52,847 nucleotides of DNA from positions 1-52,847 of the forward strand of contig CALUGA010000014.1 in the NCBI GenBank assembly GCA_944320105.1, given 5' to 3'. This DNA is from an uncultured Prevotella sp. GTDB lineage: Bacteria; Bacteroidota; Bacteroidia; Bacteroidales; Bacteroidaceae. Both the position numbers and the translations under genes were made by a program. The notes below the pieces were generated by a model. That model worked only from the letters and a program-made list of their open reading frames with translations, was not told where the DNA came from and did no database searches. Shown piece by piece: positions 8,101 to 14,188 of the stretch; positions within the stretch are counted from its first letter, which is position 1; each line of letters opens with the position of its first letter.

Positions 8101-8872
8101 CGGGTATTATCACTGAGGCTTCCACGGTGAATGCCTGCTCGTCGAAGTTGGGTTCGAGGTAGCTTGCCGTGTCGGCCAGTGCGCCGATGTCGGCAAGGTG
8201 GGCCGTGACTACCTGCTCCATCTCCACTTGCACGTCGCGGTTGGCGGGGTTCACGTAGTCAAACTGCTTAACCCCGCTTGCCCTCGTGTCGGCCTCGCCC
8301 TCGGTGTAAAGGCACTCGCCAAGGTGGAAGATGCTGCCCTCGCGGCTGAGGAAGAGCCTCAGGTCGTAGAGGCCTGCATATATATAATGTGGCCCGGCGG
8401 CTCTCAGCGATGCATACTTGCGCAGCAGGTCGGCGCGGAAGAGCATCACAGGGCCGAAGTCGAAGTCATCGCGTATGCTGCCCTCCTGATAGTCGATGGC
8501 GGGGTGGGGCGTGGTCTTGTTGCCGTCGGCCACCGTATGGTCGGCGTAGACCATGGCCGCGCCGGAGTCCTCGGCCACCATGGCCATGCGCTCCACGGCA
8601 CCCGCGCCCATGCTCACCGCGCCTCCTTTGGTGCAGAGCAGGGCATAGTCGGCCTCGGCCATGCCGGCCACGGCCCCTATGGCGTCGCTTCCGGTGACGG
8701 TGCCCACGGCCACAGCCCCGCATCCTTCGGGCAGTGTTTCGCTTTCGTCGGCCTCATCGGGCAGCAAAAGCGTTATCTTCCCCACGGCCGGGCAGTCGCA
8801 GAGCCGTGCCACGAGCGGGGCGGCCTCGGCGGCGCACCGGCATGCAAGGAAGCAGTCGGTCTTGATTGTCAT
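5111..8872 (-). CDS. Multidomain protein: degenerate GT-like, GT2 glycosyltransferase, DUF4922 (HIT-like), SpoIID/LytB
   Basis: One uninterrupted 1253-residue frame. Residues 1-250 resemble a degenerate GT-A fold (ADYALLCTKGG, FDFGPVMLFRADLL). Residues 252-480 are a canonical GT2 domain with VIIPVKNRER, VVDNHSTDGT, the acidic LDSDD motif at 338-342 and YGEDYA near 425-430. Residues about 515-800 match DUF4922, with PCFLC at 562-566 and the HIT/GalT-like DHAHFQ at 641-646. Residues about 905-1245 are SpoIID/LytB, with LPVEEYLTSVISSEM (likely catalytic Glu at 936), LKAHAVISRSW and the closing GAGWGHGVGLCQIGA. SpoIID proteins are lytic transglycosylases acting on denuded peptidoglycan glycan strands, yet no signal peptide is visible here. 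Transcription starts from the consensus promoter at 8898-8929; ampG-like follows 31 bp downstream. A role in wall-glycan turnover or recycling is inferred. Confidence 0.85.
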   Translation of the reverse strand: MTIKTDCFLACRCAAEAAPLVARLCDCPAVGKITLLLPDEADESETLPEGCGAVAVGTVTGSDAIGAVAGMAEADYALLCTKGGAVSMGAGAVERMAMVAEDSGAAMVYADHTVADGNKTTPHPAIDYQEGSIRDDFDFGPVMLFRADLLRKYASLRAAGPHYIYAGLYDLRLFLSREGSIFHLGECLYTEGEADTRASGVKQFDYVNPANRDVQVEMEQVVTAHLADIGALADTASYLEPNFDEQAFTVEASVIIPVKNRERTIMDAVKSALGQQTGFSYNVIVVDNHSTDGTTRLLQAIHDPRLIHIVPQRTDLGIGGCWNMAVQDCRCGRFAVQLDSDDLYSSPATLQRMVDAFREQRAAMVIGSYRMCDFNLSTLPPGLIAHTEWTDDNGANNALRINGLGAPRAFFTPLLRQTPMPNTSYGEDYAMGLRFSRHYRIGRIFDELYLCRRWEGNSDSALPIEKVNANNLYKDRLRTIEIQARRQINAGKADRTETDSLQRFFDRQLATWPDARRHYRQLAEAETRELPCYTMTLVAQHNPARITSTGAKIDKASVNSRPCFLCAHNRPKEQASAPAADGHELLVNPYPIMPMHFTIPSLRHEPQAIMERYGQMLSLLEAHRGLTVFYNGPLCGASAPDHAHFQAVAGAQLPLQAAWPRLSRNLTPVLPEADGTGIWLMADYPCAAFLIRSHGSDDGRRLFATLYEALPQRQGESEPMVNIVCWQGGGDILAVVFPRRKHRPDCYYASGEEQLLASPGALDMSGLIITPRQEDFDRLTPETAAGILREVSCTDSEVAAIIEGVKAAAPARHAASTSIEEPNVSVGIMSRKCIEFTLNGPHSAKGETIEGRQRVEFSEGGIVWRGNQWRELTFTPLSAEASFSLHDVTIGVGFHWERKETQTFKGSLQLVVEADNITAINHLPVEEYLTSVISSEMRATSSAELLKAHAVISRSWLLAQMDKRRRQPGGTGGFFSFAKHDGELIKWHDREDHTIFDVCADDHCQRYQGITRAGRPAVADAIRATRGQVLAYGGEICDARFSKCCGGVTEEFQYCWEDSPKPYLVAVRDGGPAPLPDLTCEAEAERWIRSAPPSFCNTSDRSVLSQVLNDYDQETPDFYRWRVEYTQAELAELLAERLGSDFGAITHLIPVARGKSGRIWKLKIVGTKGQLTIGKELEIRRALSHSHLYSSAFVVDKELAPDGIPSRFTLTGAGWGHGVGLCQIGAAMMGERGYAYDSILLHYYRGAEIKKIY

Positions 8873-8897
8873 GTGTGTAATCTTAGTTAATTTGCCA

Positions 8898-8929
8898 CAA
8901 AGTTACGAAATAATGCTGTAAGATACAAA
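8898..8929 (-). promoter_or_regulatory. Promoter of the GT2/DUF4922/SpoIID operon
   Basis: The minus strand reads TTTG (8929-8926), 20 nt, TAACTTTG (8905-8898), an exact Bacteroidetes -33/-7 arrangement. The start codon at 8872 is 25 nt downstream of the -7 box, giving a very short leader. Confidence 0.75.
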
Positions 8930-8934
8930 TAATG

Positions 8935-9035
8935 TTTGCGTAAAGAGCCGGGTATAATTTGTATCTTTGCAGAAAATAAGCTGCGCTCGGGAAATTGGAA
9001 GCAAGCTTCCTTTCCGCTCGCTTGCATTATCTTTG
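8935..9035 (+). promoter_or_regulatory. Tandem promoter-like elements before the dehydrogenase gene
   Basis: TTTG at 8935-8938 is followed after 23 nt by TATCTTTG (8962-8969). A second TATCTTTG lies at 9028-9035, each within the context ATCTTTGCAGAA. The second has no clear -33 box. Both precede the gene starting at 9067. Confidence 0.5.
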
Positions 9036-9066
9036 CAGAACATTAAAGTATACATACAGATAACTT

Positions 9067-9963
9067 ATGAATAAGTTCAGGAAACTTGTGGCCATCGAGC
9101 CTGTAGGACTTGAAGCCTGGGCCGAGGAGCGGTTGCGCTCCTTGGCGGGAGAGACAATTATGCATACGGACATACCGCAAGACGCCGACGAGATAGTGAG
9201 GCGCATAGGCGATGCCGACGCGGTGCTGCTGAGCTACACATCGACCATTACCGCCAACGTGCTGGCGCGCTGCCCGCAGGTGCGCTATGTGGGCATGTGC
9301 TGCTCGCTCTACTCGCCAGAGAGCGCCAATGTGGACATACGCTACGCCGAGGCTCACGGCATAACCGTCACCGGCATACGCGACTATGGCGACGAGGGCG
9401 TGGTGGAATATGTGGTGAGCGCGCTTGTGCGCCGCCTGCACGGCTTCGGCATGGAGCCATGGTTTGGCGAGCCGAGCGAGATAACGGGCCTGAAGGTGGG
9501 CGTCGTGGGCCTTGGAAAGTCGGGCGGCATGATAGCCGATGCCATGCGCTTCTTCGGTGCTGAGATAGGCTACTATGCCCGCAGCGAGAAGGCTGCTGCC
9601 ACGGAAAAGGGCTACCGCTTCATGCCGCTTGGCGACCTGCTGGAGTGGAGCGACGTGGTGTTCTGCTGCCTCAACAAGAACACAGTGCTGCTTGGCGACG
9701 GTGAGTTTGCCCGCCTTGGCAGTCACAAGCTGCTCTTCAACACCGGCCTTTCGCCCGCATGGCAGGAGGAAGCCTTTGCCCGCTGGATAGAGGGCGACAA
9801 CGTTTGCTACTGCGACACCGTGGGCGCGCTGGGCGGCGAGCGATTCCTCGACCATCCGCACGTGCGCTGCGCCCGCGTATCCACCGGCCGCACACGCCAG
9901 GCTTCGCGCCGCCTAAGCGAGAAGGTACTGGCAAATGTGGAAGAAACTCTAAAGCGTCTTTAA
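9067..9963 (+). CDS. D-2-hydroxyacid dehydrogenase-family NAD-binding protein
   Basis: A 298-residue protein with the two-domain fold of D-isomer 2-hydroxyacid dehydrogenases: an N-terminal substrate domain (RRIGDADAVLLSYTSTI, VRYVGMCCSLY) and a Rossmann segment with VGVVGLGKSGG at 145-154. The usual active-site sequence NTaRGxxVD is replaced by NTGLSPAWQEEAF (from residue 225), so the substrate-binding Arg is absent, and the C-terminal Glu/His pair is not recognisable. Bacteroidales homologues share these features as I recall them and are sometimes labelled dihydrofolate reductase, which the sequence does not support. Substrate unknown. Monocistronic, followed by a long inverted repeat. Confidence 0.75.
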   Translation: MNKFRKLVAIEPVGLEAWAEERLRSLAGETIMHTDIPQDADEIVRRIGDADAVLLSYTSTITANVLARCPQVRYVGMCCSLYSPESANVDIRYAEAHGITVTGIRDYGDEGVVEYVVSALVRRLHGFGMEPWFGEPSEITGLKVGVVGLGKSGGMIADAMRFFGAEIGYYARSEKAAATEKGYRFMPLGDLLEWSDVVFCCLNKNTVLLGDGEFARLGSHKLLFNTGLSPAWQEEAFARWIEGDNVCYCDTVGALGGERFLDHPHVRCARVSTGRTRQASRRLSEKVLANVEETLKRL

Positions 9964-10097
9964 GGAGTTATAAGGAGTTAGAGGGAGTTATAAGGAGTTA
10001 GAGGACATATCCGTCGTGGCTGTTTAAGGGATATTCTGCCACGCAACATACGTCCTCTAACTCCTTATAACTCCCTCTAACTCCCTCTAACTCCCTT
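9962..10097. repeat. GGAGTTA tandem array forming a long inverted repeat
   Basis: Four 10-nt units (TAAGGAGTTA or GAGGGAGTTA) at 9961-10005 face complementary units at 10052-10097. The arms of about 45 nt differ at only a few positions. The loop contains a further small stem, CGTGGC (10015-10020) with GCCACG (10038-10043). It lies exactly between the convergent genes ending at 9963 (+) and 10116 (-), so it probably ends transcription in both directions. Related arrays occur at 13965-14183 and 44377-44430. Confidence 0.85.
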
Positions 10098-10115
10098 TGA
10101 AGTATTGTTGGTCTC

Positions 10116-10907
10116 CTACACAAACACCACTGGCGAGGCGATGTTGCGCAGGGTGCTCACTACCGACCAGGCCGCTATCTCGGCCGTGGCACTGTAGACA
10201 TCGATGACAGCGCGCACTTGGCTGTTGCGTATCTCAACGCGCTGGGTGTCGCCCTTGAAGCCCGGCGTTGACTGCATCTTCACGTTCAGCTTTCCCGGGC
10301 CTACCGAGGCGCGGGCGGCTGCCACCGTAACGTTTACCTTGGTGGGGAAAAGCTTTATGGCCTCTGCCGCCGTGCCGCAGAACACCGTGCGCTGTTCTGC
10401 CTGTAGGGCATCGTCGTAGACGGGAGTGCCGCGCAGCGCGTCGGGGCCTTTCTCGTTGAAGAACTCCGCCTCGGCGCCGCCCATCAAGGTGGCCGTCTGC
10501 AATACGTCGAAGCCTCCTGTGGCTCCCGACACTATGTAGATGCGGCTGCCGCCTTGAGCCGCAGTGCGCTGTGCATCGGCGTAGAACGCCTCGTCGGCAA
10601 AGGCACCGATGGAGAGGCACACCACCGATGTGCCTTGGGCGAGCGCGGGCAAGGCCCACTCGCGCAGAGCGGCGGGTGATGCCGCCTCGACGAGGAAATC
10701 GGGATTGAGCGCCAGCAGCTCTTCTATCGACTGCGCCACGCGGCAATCCTGCCCGGCTGCCCGCAGTTCATTGGCCACGGCCTCGGCCTTTGCCGCTGTG
10801 CGCGAGAATACTCCTGTAACTTTGTAACCAGGCAGCAGGCCGCTTGCCGCCGCCTTTGCCACTCTGCTGCCCAACTTGCCGCATCCGGCAATGGCTATTG
10901 TCTTCAT
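10116..10907 (-). CDS. L-aspartate dehydrogenase-like protein (DUF108)
   Basis: A 263-residue protein with an N-terminal Rossmann motif (IAIAGCGKLGSRVA, residues 4-17), VEAASPAAL, the SGATGGFDVL segment and FPTKVNVTVAAA, which together match the aspartate dehydrogenase/DUF108 family. Such enzymes oxidise L-aspartate to iminoaspartate, sometimes feeding NAD synthesis. The histidine usually found in the RNxH segment of characterised enzymes is not seen; the aligned stretch here reads GDTQRVEIRNS. Activity on aspartate is therefore uncertain. It lies 68 bp downstream of the FabK-like gene on the same strand, separated by an 18-nt tandem repeat. Confidence 0.65.
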   Translation of the reverse strand: MKTIAIAGCGKLGSRVAKAAASGLLPGYKVTGVFSRTAAKAEAVANELRAAGQDCRVAQSIEELLALNPDFLVEAASPAALREWALPALAQGTSVVCLSIGAFADEAFYADAQRTAAQGGSRIYIVSGATGGFDVLQTATLMGGAEAEFFNEKGPDALRGTPVYDDALQAEQRTVFCGTAAEAIKLFPTKVNVTVAAARASVGPGKLNVKMQSTPGFKGDTQRVEIRNSQVRAVIDVYSATAEIAAWSVVSTLRNIASPVVFV

Positions 10908-10925
10908 TGTCTTGTTTGGTTTTTT

Positions 10926-10968
10926 TGTAGGTGGGGTAGGTGATGTAGGTGGGGTAGGTGATGTAGGC
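10926..10968. repeat. 18-nt G-rich tandem repeat between two co-oriented genes
   Basis: TGTAGGTGGGGTAGGTGA occurs twice in direct succession (10926-10943, 10944-10961) and begins a third time. It fills the 68-bp gap between the FabK-like stop (10976) and the AspDH-like start (10907). On the minus-strand transcript it is C-rich. A looser GTAGG-rich stretch lies at 32590-32672. Confidence 0.8.
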
Positions 10969-10975
10969 TTTTGCT

Positions 10976-11920
10976 TCAGAACGTGGCGGCGGCCAGGCTC
11001 TCCCTTGCCTTGGTGCAGTCGGCCACAAGCTCGTCTACTATTTCCTTGGCCGTCTTTATCTCCCTTACAGAGGCGGCCACTTGCCCTATTTCCAGTTCTC
11101 CGTTGTCTGTGTCGCCTTCAAAGATGCCTCGCTTTGATGCCGCCGCGCCGAGGATGGAGCGCAGCTCGTCGGCCTCAGCACCCCGGCTTTCGGCTTCGGC
11201 AATGCGGTCGTAGAGCGCGTTTTTCACCAGTCGGCTGGGCGATATCTTCTTCAGGCAGAGCATGGTGTCGCCCTCGCCCATGGCCACGCACCGCTGCTTG
11301 AAAGCCTCTGAGGCCGAGCTTTCTGCCGCCAGGGCGAAGAGCGTGCCTACCTGCACGCCCTCGGCGCCCAGTGCCATGGCCGCCAGCATGGCCTCGCCGC
11401 AGCCTATGCCGCCGGCGGCGAGCAGGGGCAACCGCGTGGCGCGGCGCACTTCGGGTATCAGGGCCATGGTGGTGGTTTCCTCGCGGCCATTGTGTCCGCC
11501 GGCCTCGAAGCCCTCTGCCACTACGGCGTCTACGCCGGCCTCCTCGCACTTGCGGGCAAACTTGCTGCTCGACACCACGTGGGCCACCTTTATGCCTGCC
11601 TCGTGGAGCATGGGGGTGAACTTCTTGGGGCTACCGGCCGAGGTGAACACTATCTTCACGCCCTCGTCGATGATTATCTGCATGAGCCGGTCAATCTCGG
11701 GATACATCAGCGGCACGTTGACGCCCCAGGGCTTGGCTGTGGCCTCTTTCATCTTCCCTATGTGCTCGGTGAGCGTTTCAGGGTGCATCGACCCTGCCCC
11801 GAGCAGTCCAAGGCCGCCCGCATTGCTCACGGCAGAAGCCAGTCGCCAGCCGCTGCACCATACCATTCCGCCTTGCACTATCGGATGGCGGATTCCGAAA
11901 AGTTCGCATATCCTGTTCAT
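10976..11920 (-). CDS. FabK/nitronate monooxygenase-family flavoprotein
   Basis: A 314-residue FMN-dependent TIM-barrel protein of the nitronate monooxygenase / enoyl-ACP reductase II family. Typical segments are GIRHPIVQGGMVW near the N-terminus, AVSNAGGLGLLGAGSM, the EGFEAGGHNG loop and the phosphate-binding LPLLAAGGIGCGEAMLAAMALGAEGVQVGT. It could act as enoyl-ACP reductase FabK or as a nitronate-oxidising enzyme; sequence alone does not decide. Start 11920 (MNRICELFGIRHPIVQG) is preferred because it lies just after a consensus promoter and matches the family length. The AspDH-like gene follows on the same strand. Confidence 0.8.
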   Translation of the reverse strand: MNRICELFGIRHPIVQGGMVWCSGWRLASAVSNAGGLGLLGAGSMHPETLTEHIGKMKEATAKPWGVNVPLMYPEIDRLMQIIIDEGVKIVFTSAGSPKKFTPMLHEAGIKVAHVVSSSKFARKCEEAGVDAVVAEGFEAGGHNGREETTTMALIPEVRRATRLPLLAAGGIGCGEAMLAAMALGAEGVQVGTLFALAAESSASEAFKQRCVAMGEGDTMLCLKKISPSRLVKNALYDRIAEAESRGAEADELRSILGAAASKRGIFEGDTDNGELEIGQVAASVREIKTAKEIVDELVADCTKARESLAAATF

Positions 11921-11944
11921 GGTCTTGTCTTTTTTGTTGCCCTG

Positions 11945-11975
11945 CAAAGATAAGCATAAAGGCGCAGACAGCAAA
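11945..11975 (-). promoter_or_regulatory. Promoter of the FabK-like gene
   Basis: The minus strand reads TTTG (11975-11972), 19 nt, TATCTTTG (11952-11945), which is consensus. The start codon at 11920 is 25 nt downstream, which supports that start over longer upstream frames. Confidence 0.75.
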
Positions 11976-12103
11976 GTTTTTGGCGCAAAAACAAGTGGGC
12001 AGGGCAGGGCCGGGGATGAAATTTTGTAATAAAATGTTACTGCCAGTCCGGCAGCTTGGTGCGTATAGGCAAGTAGCTGATATCCAGCAGTTTGGGTGTA
12101 TGT

Positions 12104-12192
12104 GCCGTTTGTCAATGCAATACGGCCTGTTTTGCAGTGCCAAACGGCCTGTATTGCGGCGCAAAACGTGCCGTTTGGCATTGCGAAACGGG
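12104..12192. repeat. Tandem palindromic units of about 22 nt (GCCGTTT/AAACGGC family)
   Basis: Successive units start CCGTTT or CTGTNTT and end AAACGGC or AAACGGG, each able to fold on itself, for example CTGTTTTGC-AGTGCC-AAACGGC. The array starts about 40 bp beyond the stop of the AEC transporter gene (minus strand), in the gene-free stretch 11921-12232. Related arrays lie at 21583-21675, 29069-29157 and 34647-34740. The positions suggest a 3'-end or terminator role. Confidence 0.75.
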
Positions 12193-12232
12193 TAAGGGTG
12201 AGGGGCAGTGCGCGCTTTTGTAAGGAAAAGCG

Positions 12233-13147
12233 TCAGCCGATGAGCATGGCAAGCAGCGGTATGCTGGCCACGGAGAGCAGTGTGGAGACAAAGGTGCCTT
12301 GCGTCATCACGGTTTCGTCGCGCCCGTATTTCATGCAGAACATGGTGCCGAACGAGGCCACCGGCATGCCTATGAGCGTGGCGTTGATGGCGGCCACGAG
12401 GTGGTCGGCGCCGATGGCTGTCATGAGGTAGTAAACGGCCAGTGGCAGCAGGAGCAGGCGGAAGAGGCACATCGTGTACGTTCCGGCGTTGCCAACCATG
12501 CGCCTGGCGGGTATGGCGGCCATGCTCGACCCTATGACGAGCAGTGCGCCGGGCACCGTCATGCCGCCCAACAGGCTCAGCGGGCGCGCCACCACCTCGG
12601 GCGCGCGCCACCCGGCAGCCACTATCAAGATGGATAGGTAGGTGGCTATCATGGCCGGCGAGCAGAGCAGCTGCCAGCGGAAGCCGCCCAGACGCTGCCC
12701 CGTTACGAACATGATGCCCCAGATGAAGACGGTGAGCGTGTTGGGGGCGTTGAGCACGCAGGCGTAGAACACTGCACTCTGGCCGAAGATGGAGGCCACG
12801 ATGGGGTAGCCGATGAAGCCCACGTTGGCAAAGGTGAGCATGAAGCTGTACATGCCCCGCTCGCTGCGCCTTATGGGCATGAGGCGCGGCAGCACGTAGG
12901 CCAGGACTATGAGCAGGGCATACGTGAGCAGCCCCACGCCGAGCAGGGCCGGTATGTGGCTGCGGTCGGGCATGGTGTCGCCCATGGTTGAGGAGACGAT
13001 GAGGCAGGGGCAGGTAACTTGTATTATGAAGTTGGAGAGCCGCTTGTCGAACTCGCCGCCCACGAGGCCGCACTTGCGGGAGATGAACCCGGCCAGCACC
13101 AGGGCGAAGAGCACTGCCATCTGGGTGGCCACCTGCGTAATGTCCAT
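12233..13147 (-). CDS. AEC (auxin efflux carrier) family transporter
   Basis: A 304-residue membrane protein with about ten hydrophobic segments in two repeats: MAVLFALVLAGFISRKCGLV at the N-terminus, LTFANVGFIGYPIVASIFG in the middle and GMPVASFGTMFCMKYGRDE near the C-terminus. AEC family members export or import small carboxylates or amino acids in bacteria; the substrate here is not deducible. Start 13147 (MDITQVATQM) is preferred over 13177 because the extra residues MPAEKKTTYN are unlike the family. It is transcribed divergently from the DUF554 gene. A CAAAAGTA (TACTTTTG on the minus strand) at 13175-13182 is a possible -7 box. Confidence 0.8.
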   Translation of the reverse strand: MDITQVATQMAVLFALVLAGFISRKCGLVGGEFDKRLSNFIIQVTCPCLIVSSTMGDTMPDRSHIPALLGVGLLTYALLIVLAYVLPRLMPIRRSERGMYSFMLTFANVGFIGYPIVASIFGQSAVFYACVLNAPNTLTVFIWGIMFVTGQRLGGFRWQLLCSPAMIATYLSILIVAAGWRAPEVVARPLSLLGGMTVPGALLVIGSSMAAIPARRMVGNAGTYTMCLFRLLLLPLAVYYLMTAIGADHLVAAINATLIGMPVASFGTMFCMKYGRDETVMTQGTFVSTLLSVASIPLLAMLIG

Positions 13148-13246
13148 ATTGTATGTAGTTTTCTTTTCAGCCGGCAAAAGTACAGCTTTTTTGCCAAAGC
13201 GGTTGCAATGGCGGCGTTAAAAACGGCGGAATAGGAAAATATTGGC

Positions 13247-13254
13247 TAAATTTG
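13247..13254 (+). promoter_or_regulatory. Possible -7 element for the DUF554 gene
   Basis: TAAATTTG matches TAnnTTTG and lies 23 nt before the start codon at 13277. The -33 box is not recognisable. Confidence 0.4.
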
Positions 13255-13276
13255 CGGCGCAAATACTTACGCAGTC

Positions 13277-13957
13277 ATGATTGGAACGATAGTAAACACC
13301 TGCGCCATAATCGTTGGCACACTGGTTGGCACGGTGCTCGGCAGGGGGATAAAGGAGAAGTATAAGTCGGCCTTGTACAATGCGCTGGGGCTGGCCAGCC
13401 TCATGATAGGGCTCAACGCGGCCATAGCCAATATGCCCAAGAGCCGCTATCCAGTGCTCTTCATAGCGGCATTGGCCGTTGGCAGTGTGGCAGGCACGGC
13501 GCTCGACATTGACGGACGCTTCCGCCGGCTGGTGGAGCGGAGGTCGCGGCGTGGCGGCGGGCGAAACCTGGCCGATGGGCTTTCGGCTGCCATACTGCTT
13601 TACTGCATTGGCCCCCTGTCGATGCTCGGCCCCGTGATCAGTGCGCTCAATGGCGACAACACTTTCCTCTTTACCAACGCTACGCTCGATTTTGTGTCGT
13701 CAACGGTTTTCGCCTCTACCTACGGACTGGGCATGGTGCTCGCCGCCCCGGTGCTCTTTTGCTGGCAGGGGCTTTTCTGGCTCGTTGCAAGGCTGTCGAG
13801 TCAGGCAGTGAGCGATGCGCTCATGGCAGAGCTGCTCATTGTGGGCGGACTGATGATCACTGCCAGCGGCCTCTCGCTCTTGGGCATCAAGGACTGCAAG
13901 ACGCTCAACCTCCTGCCTGCCCTTGCCGTTCCTGTGGTGTGGTTCTTGGTGTGGTGA
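13277..13957 (+). CDS. DUF554 family membrane protein (YdfK/YqgA-like)
   Basis: A 226-residue protein with about six or seven hydrophobic segments. The opening MIGTIVNTCAIIVGTLVGTVLGRGI, the SAILLYCIGPLSMLGPVISALNGD segment and the SELLIVGGLMI-like C-terminal region (MAELLIVGGLMITASGLSLLGIKD) are typical of DUF554. The function of this widespread family is unknown; transport is the usual guess. It is monocistronic and ends in the second GGAGTTA inverted repeat, which separates it from convergent glnN. Confidence 0.85.
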   Translation: MIGTIVNTCAIIVGTLVGTVLGRGIKEKYKSALYNALGLASLMIGLNAAIANMPKSRYPVLFIAALAVGSVAGTALDIDGRFRRLVERRSRRGGGRNLADGLSAAILLYCIGPLSMLGPVISALNGDNTFLFTNATLDFVSSTVFASTYGLGMVLAAPVLFCWQGLFWLVARLSSQAVSDALMAELLIVGGLMITASGLSLLGIKDCKTLNLLPALAVPVVWFLVW

Positions 13958-13964
13958 GGATAAT

Positions 13965-14183
13965 AAGTTAAGGGGTTTGGGTAAGGAGTTAAGGGATAAT
14001 GAGTAAGGAGTTAAGGGATTTGGGTAAGGAGTTAAGGAGTTAGAGGTAGTAAAGGAGTTAAGACGTATGCTTTGTTGGCGGCATTTTATGGCACCCGCAA
14101 AAGCTATTGTCTTAACTCCTTTACTACTTCTAACTCCTGAACTCCTAAAGATAAGCTCCTGAACTCCTAAAGATAAGCTCCTT
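13965..14183. repeat. GGAGTTA array with 36-nt inverted arms between convergent genes
   Basis: Many copies of AAGGAGTTAAG-like units occupy 13965-14063, and CTTAACTCC-like units occupy 14110-14183. Arms 14028-14063 and 14110-14145 pair at 34 of 36 positions. The right side also holds a direct duplication of about 22 nt (CTCCTGAACTCCTAAAGATA...) near 14135-14180. It lies between DUF554 (ends 13957, +) and glnN (ends 14189, -), the same placement as the array at 9962-10097. Confidence 0.85.
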
Positions 14184-14188
14184 AAAAT

